A stretch of 64,000 nt of DNA from Microcoleus sp. FACHB-68 (lineage in GTDB: Bacteria > Cyanobacteriota > Cyanobacteriia > Cyanobacteriales > Oscillatoriaceae): contig NZ_JACJOT010000006.1 of the NCBI RefSeq assembly GCF_014695715.1, positions 558,001 through 622,000 of the forward strand, in the 5' to 3' direction. The notes below the pieces were generated by a model. The model was not told the origin of the DNA and did not search any database. It was given only the letters and a program-made list of their open reading frames with translations. Position 1 is the stretch's first letter, and every line of letters begins with the position of its first letter. Position numbers and translations under genes: made by a program. This document shows positions 8,794 through 19,479 of this stretch, one piece after another.

Positions 8794-11700
8794 TTACCAA
8801 GGACTGCCAATTAAGGTAAAACTTGCCCAGTAGTAGGGATGTGAGAAATCTTGATCTTCTTGCCGGCCTAATTCTGCCGGCACCGGCACGCTTTTGGATT
8901 CAGAAACCGACCAATGTAATTGATTTCCCTCAACCCGCACACGACCTTGAATCATGGCAATTTGCGCTTGTTGCAGCGCCTCCGCCTTAATGGGCGCAGT
9001 CTTTAAATGCTGGTAAAACTCACTCATCAGTCCTAAAGTTCCTAAGTCTGAAACATACCACAAACTCCCTAGCGCCGACTTCACGCCGGCTGCAACCGCT
9101 AAACCCCCAAAGCCTAACTCTGCTTGTTCATCCCCCAATGCGGTGCGGCAGGCACTCAGTACCAATAACTCTACCGGCGGTTCGTTCCATCCGAGCTGAC
9201 GCAATTGATTTAACCGTAGCTGGGAATTCCATAATTGAATATAAGAATGAGCCGGTGAACGCGGCTGAAATTGCCCGTGTGTTGCTAAGTGAATAATCCC
9301 AAAAGGTTCTTTCGCGCGTTCTAACTTAAGATTTTCTAAGGTGAAAGCCTCATTAAGAAAAGATTTTCCTTCCCATAATTGCTTGGTAATCATAGACAAT
9401 TCCACCGGCACCGATGGCAAGGCTTTTTGGTCGCTAAAGCGTGAGGCTCCCATTGCCAAAACGTGGAAATTCCGAATATCCGCATAACGCGTATCAACCA
9501 AATTAATGCTCGGAATTAAGCCAATTGTGTACTTTTCCACTAAAAACTTTTCTCCGTCGTGCAAGGCAGCAACCGGCAGCGAACGCACTCCTGTATCTAA
9601 AGAGAAAACCAGTGTGTCTATCCCTTGCGCTGCCAGTTCTGCTTCCAGAGGGGCGATTAGCCACTGATACAGTTTTTGGGATGATGCCAGATACTCAGTT
9701 GTCTGACTTTTTTGCGGATTGCTAACTTGTAAGCGAAACGCTTGTACCATTTTGAGTAGCGCCCCACGATTAGCTTCCGGTAAAGTTATGAGAACCGGCT
9801 TGCTTTTAGGGCCAACTAATATCAAATAGAGTTGTTCTGGCTGAACAAAAACATAAACAACCGCAGGCGTTCTGCCGGTTTGATCTGTCAGTTCTGTGAG
9901 GGTTTTTTGGATTTCTTCAATAGACACTGCTTCTGCGGTGTTTCCAGGGTTTATACCTTGCTCCGACTCGGCTAAAGCAGTGTTGTCGCCAAAGTTTTCC
10001 CCAAAGTAATTTTTAAATTCCTCAGCCCTAAGTTGTTCAATCAGCGATACTGCTAGGTCTAATTTTCCAGCTTTGAGCGCCTGCTCTAAATTTTGACGCA
10101 GTTGCGGAGTTGTATCAAAAGCGAGTGTTGCTCTTTCTCCAGAGGTATCTACCTTTGTACGAATTTTTGTAGACTCAAAAAATACTTTTTCAGTGTCTCT
10201 TGAGTTACCAATGTTGTCTAATTCTGCCTCTGGTTGGTTCGGAAGGAAAGTCAGTGTTGGAGTTGATCCCTGAGATGGAACACCTATCCCGCCTGTCGGT
10301 ATTGGAGTTGATCCCTGAAATGGAACCGGCGTCAGTGTTGGAGTGGGAACCGATGTTGGCGGTTGCTGTGTTTCTGGTGTTTCTGGTGTTTCTGGTGTTT
10401 CTGGGATTTCGGGAATTTCAGGTGTTTCGGGGATTTCTTCTGGAGTTTCGGGTGAAACCGGCCCAGTAATCACTCCCACAATTCCTTGGGTAAACGGCCC
10501 GAAATAATCTCCAGGCTGAACCGTTTCTCCAACCTGAGCGCCAGTTGTGATGTTGCCGGCAGTTCCATTTGTCACCCCACCCACCACAACAAAGGGAATA
10601 TTTGGGCCACCCCCGTGCCGGATCGTGATTTGGCCTCCTCCCGCTCCGCCGGCAGTGGAAATGCTGGAAATTATGCCATTTCTATCTATAAACGTCCCAC
10701 TTGCCCCAAAAAACCTTTGGGTTGTAATGTCAACCACACCGCCGACACCCTGAGTCCCACCTTGCGCGTTAATAAAGCTAACCTGGATATCACCTTCGGG
10801 GTCGAGAGTAACATTGCCGGCATTGCCTATGCGAGCACTGGAATTGATCTCTGCGGCAGTAATTTGGATAGGCGAGAGAACTTTGATTTCCCCACCTTGC
10901 GTGTTTCCTGACGCATCCAGGTTGCCGCTTACAATCGCACCTCTCTGGCTTTGCAGGGTAATATTACCCCCGGCATTGCTATCAGAATGAGTGGTAATGT
11001 TGCCGGTTTTAATCTCGCCCGTCGCGCTTACTTCAACATTACCTCCATCGCCATCTGTAGAACTAGCATTTAACCGTCCTGTGCTGATGCTGCCATTGTT
11101 GCTACTGAGTCGAATATCACCGCCGGCACCCACTGCCGGTGAAGAAATAATGTCACCCGATCTAATATTGCCAGCCGCAGTTAGCCTAACTTCATCACCA
11201 GAGGAGGTATTAAGCGTGCCGGCACTGGTATCAATTTCGCCACGATTACTTGTGATAAAAATATTTCTAGCCGAAGTAATATTGCCCGTGGTGATATTAT
11301 TGCCGGCTTCTAGTTCAATTCCTCTGGCGGCAATTGCTCCATTTGCCGTGATAGAACCTGACCCCATTGGAGACTGAACGGTTAGTGGGCTATTGAATGT
11401 CACATCATTTAGAATTCTGACAGCGCCGCTGCCATCTTCTCGCCCGATAATAATAGAATTAAACGCATCTTGCAGGCCGTTAATTTCTGCGGCAGTCAAG
11501 TCTAAACCATTCGTATCGCTAGACCCGCCGATTGCAATATCTAGATTTAAACTTGTCGGTTGCAGTACAAGATTACCGCTGCCGGTGATTGCTGTAAAGT
11601 TAATCTCGTCTGCGGTTAGTGTGAGATCGTTGCTACCCGCCGTTAAAGTGTTTGTAAATCCAACTGTGCCAGTGCCGGCATCAAATCTTGTTTTGCCTCG

Positions 11701-14700
11701 GAGGGTAACAGCACCGTTAAAAAGGATGTCGCCATTGCTGCTTGTAATAGTAATATCATCGCCCTGTGGCAGCAGCGTATTCTGTGCAGTAACGTCCAGC
11801 CGGCTTAGCTGTCCGATAATACCGTTAAACTCGACATTACCAATGCCGGCATTCAAGAATAACTCGCGGCTGCCATTAACTGACCCGTTGAGAATAATGT
11901 CACCTGCGCCCAAGCCGGTGTTCAACTCGACATTATTATTGAGGGATATATTGCCGTTAAGGGTAATATTTTGATTTTGGGTGGTAATATTATTTCCGAG
12001 ATTGATAGTGCCGGCATTAAGGGTGACAGAAGCATTATCAACTGCCCCAATTAACCCATTTATGTTAAGCGTGCCGGCAGGAGAGAGAATGGTCAACGGA
12101 TCTTTAAATAAATCTGCGGGCGCACCACTTTCAAAGTTAATTGTCCCGCTGCCATCCCTGTGTCCGATAGTAATTGAGCTAAAACCATTGGCTATCGCTG
12201 TTAACTCATCTGCTGTCAGATCCAGCGCTGAAGTTAAATTGCTTGTGCCGCCAAGTGTGATATTTTGAGCGGCAGATGCCGGCCTTAGAACTAGCGTACT
12301 ATTACCCGTCACCGGCCCAGTAAAATCAATTTCACCGGCTGTTAAAGTCAGCGGATTACTGCCGGCTGCCAAGCTAGAACCAAAGGCAATTGTTGCCGTT
12401 CCCAGATTAAATGTTACGGTTCCATCTAATGTAACGGGTCCAGTAAATCTGATATCGTCATTGGTTGTCGTAATATTATCTGCGATGGAAACCCCGCCTC
12501 TGCCGGTTTGATTGAACGCTCCATCCAAGTTCAGGGGGGCATTACCGACAATATTGAGTGTGCCACTATTGTTAATGCTTAATCCGCCGCCATTAGCAGT
12601 CGTAACAGGGCTGTTAATGGTAAAGTTGTTACCTGTTAGATTAATGCCGGCGGCACTAATCGTATCTAATACTCCATTAAAAGTTGTGGTGCCGGTGCCG
12701 GAGGATTGGGTAATGCTATTGGTAGTAACTGCCTGTGTTAGTACATTACCGGCGCTATCAATGGTTAGAGCACCTAAGCGATTAATATTACCGACTGAAT
12801 TATTAAAAGTAATATTTCCGTTGCCGGCTGCTAGAGTCAGGGATTGAATACCAGAACTTGTTGCATTTACAGTATTATTGAAAGTAATATTCCCGTTGCC
12901 GGCACTGCTATCTAGGATGAGACTATTCTTAAGAGTCAGGGGGGCGTTAAACAAGATGTCGCCCAATGTTCTGACGTTATTGCTCAGAAAAACATTGCTG
13001 CCACTATTGACATTTAGGCTATTTAATGAGGTTGCATCTCCCAATGAATTGTTAAAAAAGATGTTGCCGATACCGGCTGCTAAAGTCAGGCTTTGATTAC
13101 CATTGACAGTATTGTTGAAGGTAATGTCACCATTGCCGGCACCCGTGTTGAGGGAGAGATCACCTGTTAAATTAACTGGGCCGGTCAATCTGATATTGTC
13201 ATTGGTTGTCGTAATATTGCCTGCGATGGAAACTAATCCTGTGCCGGTTTGATTGAATGCTCCATCCAAGTTCAGGGGTGCATTGCCGGTAATATTTAGG
13301 GTGCCACTATTGTTAATGCTCAATCCGCTACCATTAGCAGTCGTGAGTGGGCTGTTAATGGTAAAGTTGGTGCCTGTCAGGTTAATATCGGCGGCAGAGT
13401 TAGTATCTAATACTCCATTGAATGTGGTAGTGCCGGTGCCTGAAGTTTGAGTAATGCTATTGACAGTAATTGCCTGTGTTAGTACATTACCGGCGCTGTT
13501 AATGGTTAGCTCACCTAAGCGATTAATATTGCCGACTGAATTATTAAAAGTAATATTGCCGTTGCCGGCTGCTAGAGTCAGGGATTGAACGCCTGGATTT
13601 GTCCCATTTACCGTGTTATTGAAGAGGATGCTACCGTTGCCGGCACTGGTATTGAGAGAAATATCATCGGTAAGCGTCAAAGGACTTGTGAATTGAATGC
13701 TGCTGCCGGTGATATCTCCCCCAAGGGAAACTGCACCCGCACCATTTTGTAGGAAAGCTCCTGCTAAAGTCATATCAGCATTAGGAGCAATATTCAGGGT
13801 GCCAGTATTGTTGATGCCTATACCGCCCCTATTAGCAGTCGTGACAGGACTATTAAAAGTAAAATTGTTGCCTGTCAGGTTAATACCGGCAGCCGAGTTA
13901 GTATCTAACACTCCATTGAATAATATACTGGTGCCGGTGTCGGAAGTTTGAGTAATGCTATTGGCAGTAATTGCCTGTGTTAGGACATTATCCGCGCTAT
14001 CAATGGTTAGAGCGCCTAAGCGATTAATATTACCGACTGAATTATTGAAAGTAATATTGCCCGTGCCGGCTGATAAAATGAGGTCTTGAACACCAGAATT
14101 CAAGGCATTTACCGTATTATTGAATACAATATTCCCGTTGCCGACACTGCTATCTAGCATGACACTATTCTGAAGAGTCAGGGGGGCGTTAAACAAGATG
14201 TCGCCCAATGTTCTAACGCTACTGCTGAGAAAAACATTGCTAGCAGTATTGACATTTAGACTATTTAATGGAGCTGTTTCTCCCAATGAATTGTTAAAGA
14301 AGATGTTGCCTATACCGGCTGCTAAAGTCAGGTTTTGATTACCATTAACAGTATTATTGAAGGTAATGTCCCCATTACCGGCACCCGTATTGAGGGAGAG
14401 ATCGCTTGTTAAATTAAGTGGGCCGGTAAAGCTAATGTTATTGTTATTTGTGGCAATGCTGCCGCCTGTGGAAACTGCTCCTGTGCCGGTTTGAGAGAAA
14501 GCACCGTCTAGGTTTAAGTTAGCACCGGCAGGAATATTTAGTGTGCCACTATTGTTGACGCTCAAGCCGCCACCATTGGCAGTCGTCACAGGACTGTTAA
14601 TAATAAAATTGTTACCTGTCAGGTTAATGCCGGCAGCAGTATTAGTGTTTAGTGTGCCGTTGAAATTCGTAGTGCCGGTGCCGGAAGTTTGAGTAATGTT

Positions 14701-17700
14701 ATTGGCAGTAATTGCCTGTGTAGTAACGTTGTTAGCGCTGTTGACTGTTAAGTTGCCCAGAGGAGTGTTACTCCCGACAGCACTATCAAAAGTAATATTG
14801 CCCGTGCCGGCTGCTAAGGTAAGAGATTGAGCGCCTGGATTTGTCCCATCTACCGTGTTATTGAAGAGGATGCTACCGTTGCCGGCACTGGTATTGAGAG
14901 AAATATTATCCGTAAGCGTCAAAGGACTTGTGAATTGAATGCTGCTGCCGGTGATATCTCCACCCGTGGAAACTGCCCCCGCACCATTTTGGAGGAAAGC
15001 GCCGGCTAAAGTCATATCAGCAGCGGGAGCAATACTTAGTAAACCGCTGTTGGTGATATTAACGCCACCGGCATTGGTGGTAGTAACGGGACTGTTAAAG
15101 GTAAAGTTGGTGCCTGTGAGGTTAATACCGGCAGCAGTATTGGTGTTTAGTGCGCCGGTGAAATTCGTAGTGCCGGTACCTGAAGTTTGAGTAATGCTAT
15201 TAGCACTAATTGCTTGTGTAATGACATTATTTGCGCTGCTGAATGTCAGATTTCCTAAAGGAGTGAAGCTGCCGGCAGCGCCATTAACGTTAATATCACC
15301 AGTGCCGGCTTCTAGGGTTAGGTTGTTGTTGCCATCAACGGTTCCATTAAGGAGGATATTGCCAGCTCCAACTGCGCCTGTGCTGAGTGTGACATTGCTA
15401 CCAACGGAGGTATTACCGTTAATCGTGATATTTTGGTCGGCGGTAGTGATGCCGGCGTTTAAAATCGTTGGCCCATTGAGCGTGACGGCTGCATTAGCTC
15501 CCCCTGTAATGAGTCCATTAACTGCGATTGAACCATTGGAAGACTCAAGGGTTACGCTGTCATTAAATAAGATGGGGTTAGCAATACTCAAGATGCCGGC
15601 ACTATTTGCCCCTCCAATGGTAATCGAATTAAATCCATCAGTGAGAGAGCCAAGTTCGCCGGCTGTCAGATTCAAAGTATTTGCGGTTAAACCATTGCCT
15701 GCAATTTCGATATTCCGCGCTGCTGTGAAAGGTTGCATCAAAATGGAATTGCTGCCGGTGACTGAATTGGCAACGCCTGAAAAGTTAATTTCGTCTGCTG
15801 TTAAAGTCAGTGCGTTTGCGCCGGCTGCTAGGGTATTGTTGAATGCAATTGTGCCGGTGCCGGCGTTGAATGTCGCATTATTTGTGACACTCACAGGACT
15901 GTTAAAAATGATGTCATTGTTGGCAGTCGTGATATCCTCTGCCACTACAACAGTTCCAGTGGTGGGAATGTTCAACCCACCTAAAGGAGTTATGCCGCCG
16001 ACAATACCGTTAAATTGAACTGTGCCTGCCGTGCCGGCGTTGAGTGTTAGAACTGAATTTGCGTTGATGTTCCCATCAATTGTGTCATTAAAGGTGATAT
16101 TACCTGTTTCTGCGCCAGTTGTTAGACTGATGTTGGTTGCCGGCATCGTCACAGGGCCGTTAAGCTGGATATTTCCTCCCTCACCACTTAGTGTTCCTTG
16201 CGCGTCAATATTGCCGGGAGTAATTTTGCTAGAGGAAGTGAGTGTGGTATTACCGCCAATTGCATCACCGGCAGATGATAGAGTACCGGCACTGGTGTTA
16301 ATTTCGCCACTGCTGGTAGTCATGGCGATAGAACCACCAAATGTGGCATTAGCCCTGACATCCCCAGTCGTGATGTTGCTATTGGCAGTTAGTTCAATAG
16401 GGCCGGCGTTAACATCAACCCCAGTATTGAGAAGCCCCGCAGTTGTATTTATGTCGCCATTAATGCTATTGAGGGTAATACTTTGTCCAGTAATATTGCC
16501 GGTTGTAATATTCCTATCAGCAGACACTTGAATTAAGCCACTATCACCGGCAAGTCCAGCATTTATAAAACCGCCAGTCGTGTTAATTGCACCACGATTG
16601 CTAGTAAGGGTGATACCTTGAGCAGTTCCGGTAATGTTGCCGGTGTCGATATTATTTGTGGCTTGTAGCTCGATGGATGCGCCGTTTGTGCCGGTAATTG
16701 CCCCATTTGCTAGAATCGAACCCAAATCTGCTAGCGCTTGAATATTTACTGGATTGGTGAATGTCACATCATTAACAACCGTAATCGGGCCGGCTGTAGC
16801 CCCTCCGATATTAATGGTGCTAAAACCGGGCTGTAAGGCTGCAAGGTCGGCTAATGTCAGATTCAAAGTATTTGCTGTTGCGCCACCCCCAGCAATTTCG
16901 ATAGGCCAATTTGGCGTGAAAGGCTGTAGCGTAACGCTGCCAGTGCCAGTGACTGAATTAGCGCCTCCTAAGAGGTTAATTTCATTTGCTAAAAGCGTTA
17001 GTGCGTTAGTATCTGCCGTCAGAGTATTGTTAAATGCAATTGTGCCTGCACCGGCATTAAAAATTGCATTGCCGGTGAGAGTAACCGGACTATTAAACGT
17101 TTGGTTGCTGTTGGCAGTAATAACGCCACCAGACACTAAAATATTCCCGGCGCTGGTAATATCTAGTCCACCCAAGGGCATAAGGTTGCCGGCAAAATCG
17201 TTAAATTGAATCGTGCCTGTTGTGCCGGCAGTGAGTGTTAGCGCTGAATTACCATTAACCGTATTATTAAAAGTGATATTGCCGATGTTTGGGCCGGTTA
17301 TAATTTCTAAGTTATTTGCTGGAAGAATGACCGGGCCGGTGAAGCTAATATTTCCACCCCCTTCGGTGCCATTGACGCCAACGGTGCCACTGGCGTTGAT
17401 GTTTCCTGTCGTAATTCCATTGGGGGCGCTAAGGGCAATCGCCCCACCTTGCCCACCCCCCTCAGAAAAGGTATTTAGAGAGCCGGCAGTCGTGTTAATT
17501 GTGCCCCCGGTGCTGGTGAGGGTAATATTGCCCATATTGAACCCAAAGTCACAACATGTGTTTGTACTTATTGCACCAGTGGTAATATTGCCAGCAGCCT
17601 GAAGACGAATCCCCGGTTCGTTTGGAACAGTGCCGGGATTGCCGGTAGATAGACTACCTACATTGACATCACCACCACTAATCAGCGTGATATTTCCACC

Positions 17701-19479
17701 CACATCACCATCAGCAGCTATGCCTCCATTAATAATGATGTTGTTACGTGCATCAATGGTGACATTACTACCGGGGAATGGCCCCGCTTGTGCAAAACTT
17801 GCATTAATTGTCCCCGTAGTAATTGTTCCACTTAATGCCAATGGGTTGGGAGCATACTGATTGGTTAAAAAGATAGCTCCTATATTATTCGTGATACTGC
17901 CGATTGTAATATTTGCACTTGTTGCAGTGCCATTTGTATCAGGTGGCCCTGGTGCTATTCCAGAAGGATCGCCTGTAATTCCAGGCAGTCCAAATGCCGT
18001 AGTTCCTGCTCGAATATCGAGGGTTGCTTCAGCGTTACCATTGATAGTAATGGGGGTTCCATCTGATAGATTGAAAGTTTCGTTAATAGAGTTCGCCGCA
18101 GTGTCTGGGCCGGTAATTGTGACATCTCCTGTAATCGTGACACTACCTCCTGCGAAAATGTGCAGAGAGGCACCTGTATAACTGTCAAACGTGACATCCC
18201 CACCGGCTCGAATTACAGGGTCATAAGGACTGAATAATTTTCCGAGTTTTCCATCTAATGTTTCAATTTTAAAATTGCCGCCTGCGGAATAGTGAGCATC
18301 ACCTCCGACAGTTTGATTTGAACGCAGCACCAGATCGCCACCGGCATACAAACCACTGCCAGAATTATTTAATGCAAAAATATCAACATTTTGATTGCCT
18401 TGAACCAGCAGCCGGCCTCCAGCGCTGGCAACAAAGGGATTTGAGACGCTATCGCGTGCTCGCAATGTATCACCGGCAAGCAAATTTAAGTCTCCCGTCG
18501 TAGAAAGCCGGCTCTCGACTAACGTTAAATTGTGACCGGCTGCTAAAGTTGCGGTGCCGGCTGTTACCTGTCGCGCCACAACATCATTACTATCTACCCG
18601 GATACCCGACCCGACTAGCTGCACGGTTCCATCATTGTTAACGACAAAATCGTTGGCATGATTGATATCGCCGCCTCCTGTCAGTAGCTGCGGCAAAGAA
18701 GCCACCGGCAGCGTCCAATTACCCGGTTGATTGCCTATTGCATTCAACGGTTGCACATCTAACCCCAGCAGCATCCCGGTTTCCGAGATTCGCACTAAAC
18801 TTTCACCGGGAACTGCCGCAACCGTAATATTGCCGCCAGGTGCGGAAAGCGTGCCGGTGCTGAGGGTGGTGCCGGCTAACAAAGTGAGATTTTGCCCCGG
18901 TTGAACCGCCAAATCGCCAAAGTTGAGAACTGCACCCGGTTGCGACATGGTGAACGCAAACGTGCTGGGAGTCCCGACGAGGGCGGCATAATTATTAGCA
19001 CCCTCAGCATTAAACCAATTTGAGCCAAACCCAATTCCACTGGCGGTTGTGGCTAAAAAGGAGGCCGGCACGTCTAATCGGGCATTTGAGCCAAAGACGA
19101 TGCCGGCAGGGTTCATTAGGAAAAGGTTAGAGTGACCCCCTGTAACTGAAATTAAGCCGTTAATAAAAGAGGCGTCTCCCCCATTAATTCGGCTGAAAAT
19201 ATTACGAATTGCAGGGTTCGATTGAAAGTTGGCAATCTGATTTTGAGTGAGGCCAAATTTCTCAAAACTATGAAAAAGATTGGCCCCATCTCTCGATTTA
19301 GATCCGCCGGTGATGTTGAAGCGGTTGCCTTCGGGAAGAACAAACGTATTCGTCCCGTCTGCTGCGGGAACAATCGATTGTGCGAGTGCCCGACTGGTGC
19401 CGGTGATGGCGATTAAACTTCCAGCGACCACCAATTCAATCAGACTTGTTAGATGCAACCGCATACTTTTTTCCATCAC
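8794..19479 (-). CDS. Giant two-partner-secretion (haemagglutinin-type) protein with C-terminal CHAT protease domain
   Basis: A 3561-residue protein in an uninterrupted frame. Residues about 1-33 form a signal peptide (VVAGSLIAITGTSRALAQ). Residues about 35-150 are the filamentous-haemagglutinin/TPS secretion domain (NIFSRINGGDASFINGLISV, LFLMNPAGIVFG). A very long beta-helix-like region of Gly/Asn/Thr-rich repeats follows to about residue 3030, then a Pro/Glu/Thr linker (PETPETPETPET) near residue 3030. The C-terminal ~350 residues are a CHAT domain with the catalytic pair visible: His3401 in HLATHGQF and Cys3444 in LSACRTALG. CHAT domains are caspase-like peptidases. The gene overlaps the upstream TPR gene by 4 nt (ATGA), so translation is likely coupled. 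No TpsB outer-membrane partner is encoded in the window. Confidence 0.9.
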   Translation of the reverse strand: MMEKSMRLHLTSLIELVVAGSLIAITGTSRALAQSIVPAADGTNTFVLPEGNRFNITGGSKSRDGANLFHSFEKFGLTQNQIANFQSNPAIRNIFSRINGGDASFINGLISVTGGHSNLFLMNPAGIVFGSNARLDVPASFLATTASGIGFGSNWFNAEGANNYAALVGTPSTFAFTMSQPGAVLNFGDLAVQPGQNLTLLAGTTLSTGTLSAPGGNITVAAVPGESLVRISETGMLLGLDVQPLNAIGNQPGNWTLPVASLPQLLTGGGDINHANDFVVNNDGTVQLVGSGIRVDSNDVVARQVTAGTATLAAGHNLTLVESRLSTTGDLNLLAGDTLRARDSVSNPFVASAGGRLLVQGNQNVDIFALNNSGSGLYAGGDLVLRSNQTVGGDAHYSAGGNFKIETLDGKLGKLFSPYDPVIRAGGDVTFDSYTGASLHIFAGGSVTITGDVTITGPDTAANSINETFNLSDGTPITINGNAEATLDIRAGTTAFGLPGITGDPSGIAPGPPDTNGTATSANITIGSITNNIGAIFLTNQYAPNPLALSGTITTGTINASFAQAGPFPGSNVTIDARNNIIINGGIAADGDVGGNITLISGGDVNVGSLSTGNPGTVPNEPGIRLQAAGNITTGAISTNTCCDFGFNMGNITLTSTGGTINTTAGSLNTFSEGGGQGGAIALSAPNGITTGNINASGTVGVNGTEGGGNISFTGPVILPANNLEIITGPNIGNITFNNTVNGNSALTLTAGTTGTIQFNDFAGNLMPLGGLDITSAGNILVSGGVITANSNQTFNSPVTLTGNAIFNAGAGTIAFNNTLTADTNALTLLANEINLLGGANSVTGTGSVTLQPFTPNWPIEIAGGGATANTLNLTLADLAALQPGFSTINIGGATAGPITVVNDVTFTNPVNIQALADLGSILANGAITGTNGASIELQATNNIDTGNITGTAQGITLTSNRGAINTTGGFINAGLAGDSGLIQVSADRNITTGNITGQSITLNSINGDINTTAGLLNTGVDVNAGPIELTANSNITTGDVRANATFGGSIAMTTSSGEINTSAGTLSSAGDAIGGNTTLTSSSKITPGNIDAQGTLSGEGGNIQLNGPVTMPATNISLTTGAETGNITFNDTIDGNINANSVLTLNAGTAGTVQFNGIVGGITPLGGLNIPTTGTVVVAEDITTANNDIIFNSPVSVTNNATFNAGTGTIAFNNTLAAGANALTLTADEINFSGVANSVTGSNSILMQPFTAARNIEIAGNGLTANTLNLTAGELGSLTDGFNSITIGGANSAGILSIANPILFNDSVTLESSNGSIAVNGLITGGANAAVTLNGPTILNAGITTADQNITINGNTSVGSNVTLSTGAVGAGNILLNGTVDGNNNLTLEAGTGDINVNGAAGSFTPLGNLTFSSANNVITQAISANSITQTSGTGTTNFTGALNTNTAAGINLTGTNFTFNSPVTTTNAGGVNITNSGLLSIAPAADMTLAGAFLQNGAGAVSTGGDITGSSIQFTSPLTLTDNISLNTSAGNGSILFNNTVDGTNPGAQSLTLAAGTGNITFDSAVGSNTPLGNLTVNSANNVTTQAITANNITQTSGTGTTNFNGTLNTNTAAGINLTGNNFIINSPVTTANGGGLSVNNSGTLNIPAGANLNLDGAFSQTGTGAVSTGGSIATNNNNISFTGPLNLTSDLSLNTGAGNGDITFNNTVNGNQNLTLAAGIGNIFFNNSLGETAPLNSLNVNTASNVFLSSSVRTLGDILFNAPLTLQNSVMLDSSVGNGNIVFNNTVNALNSGVQDLILSAGTGNITFNNSVGNINRLGALTIDSADNVLTQAITANSITQTSDTGTSILFNGVLDTNSAAGINLTGNNFTFNSPVTTANRGGIGINNTGTLNIAPNADMTLAGAFLQNGAGAVSLGGDITGSSIQFTSPLTLTDDISLNTSAGNGSILFNNTVNGTNPGVQSLTLAAGNGNITFNNSVGNINRLGELTINSAGNVLTQAITVNSITQTSGTGTTTFNGVLDTNSAADINLTGTNFTINSPLTTANGSGLSINNSGTLNITGNAPLNLDGAFNQTGTGLVSIAGNITTTNDNIRLTGPVNLTGDLSLNTGAGNGDITFNNTVNGNQSLTLAAGIGNIFFNNSLGDATSLNSLNVNSGSNVFLSNNVRTLGDILFNAPLTLKNSLILDSSAGNGNITFNNTVNATSSGIQSLTLAAGNGNITFNNSVGNINRLGALTIDSAGNVLTQAVTTNSITQSSGTGTTTFNGVLDTISAAGINLTGNNFTINSPVTTANGGGLSINNSGTLNIVGNAPLNLDGAFNQTGRGGVSIADNITTTNDDIRFTGPVTLDGTVTFNLGTATIAFGSSLAAGSNPLTLTAGEIDFTGPVTGNSTLVLRPASAAQNITLGGTSNLTSALDLTADELTAIANGFSSITIGHRDGSGTINFESGAPADLFKDPLTILSPAGTLNINGLIGAVDNASVTLNAGTINLGNNITTQNQNITLNGNISLNNNVELNTGLGAGDIILNGSVNGSRELFLNAGIGNVEFNGIIGQLSRLDVTAQNTLLPQGDDITITSSNGDILFNGAVTLRGKTRFDAGTGTVGFTNTLTAGSNDLTLTADEINFTAITGSGNLVLQPTSLNLDIAIGGSSDTNGLDLTAAEINGLQDAFNSIIIGREDGSGAVRILNDVTFNSPLTVQSPMGSGSITANGAIAARGIELEAGNNITTGNITSARNIFITSNRGEIDTSAGTLNTSSGDEVRLTAAGNIRSGDIISSPAVGAGGDIRLSSNNGSISTGRLNASSTDGDGGNVEVSATGEIKTGNITTHSDSNAGGNITLQSQRGAIVSGNLDASGNTQGGEIKVLSPIQITAAEINSSARIGNAGNVTLDPEGDIQVSFINAQGGTQGVGGVVDITTQRFFGASGTFIDRNGIISSISTAGGAGGGQITIRHGGGPNIPFVVVGGVTNGTAGNITTGAQVGETVQPGDYFGPFTQGIVGVITGPVSPETPEEIPETPEIPEIPETPETPETPETQQPPTSVPTPTLTPVPFQGSTPIPTGGIGVPSQGSTPTLTFLPNQPEAELDNIGNSRDTEKVFFESTKIRTKVDTSGERATLAFDTTPQLRQNLEQALKAGKLDLAVSLIEQLRAEEFKNYFGENFGDNTALAESEQGINPGNTAEAVSIEEIQKTLTELTDQTGRTPAVVYVFVQPEQLYLILVGPKSKPVLITLPEANRGALLKMVQAFRLQVSNPQKSQTTEYLASSQKLYQWLIAPLEAELAAQGIDTLVFSLDTGVRSLPVAALHDGEKFLVEKYTIGLIPSINLVDTRYADIRNFHVLAMGASRFSDQKALPSVPVELSMITKQLWEGKSFLNEAFTLENLKLERAKEPFGIIHLATHGQFQPRSPAHSYIQLWNSQLRLNQLRQLGWNEPPVELLVLSACRTALGDEQAELGFGGLAVAAGVKSALGSLWYVSDLGTLGLMSEFYQHLKTAPIKAEALQQAQIAMIQGRVRVEGNQLHWSVSESKSVPVPAELGRQEDQDFSHPYYWASFTLIGSPW
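12480..15240 (-). repeat. Long internal repeats in the TPS-CHAT gene
   Basis: Blocks of near-identical DNA recur within the gene. The block starting near 12482 (TGCGATGGAAACC, then TGCCGGTTTGATTGAA and CTCCATCCAAGTTCAGG) recurs near 13218 and, more diverged, near 14463. The block near 13700 recurs near 14943, and the one near 12930 recurs near 14180, both about 1.25 kb apart. They encode repeats of the kind GNITFNNSVGNINRLG and TQAITANSITQTSGTG. This is the footprint of repeated in-frame duplication of a beta-helix segment. Confidence 0.8.

Noticed and set aside
10991-17860. Chain of long plus-strand frames antisense to the TPS-CHAT gene
   Set aside because: They are Val/Leu/Pro-rich shadows produced by the Asn/Gly/Thr-rich repeats on the opposite strand. 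They restart repeatedly and have no domains.
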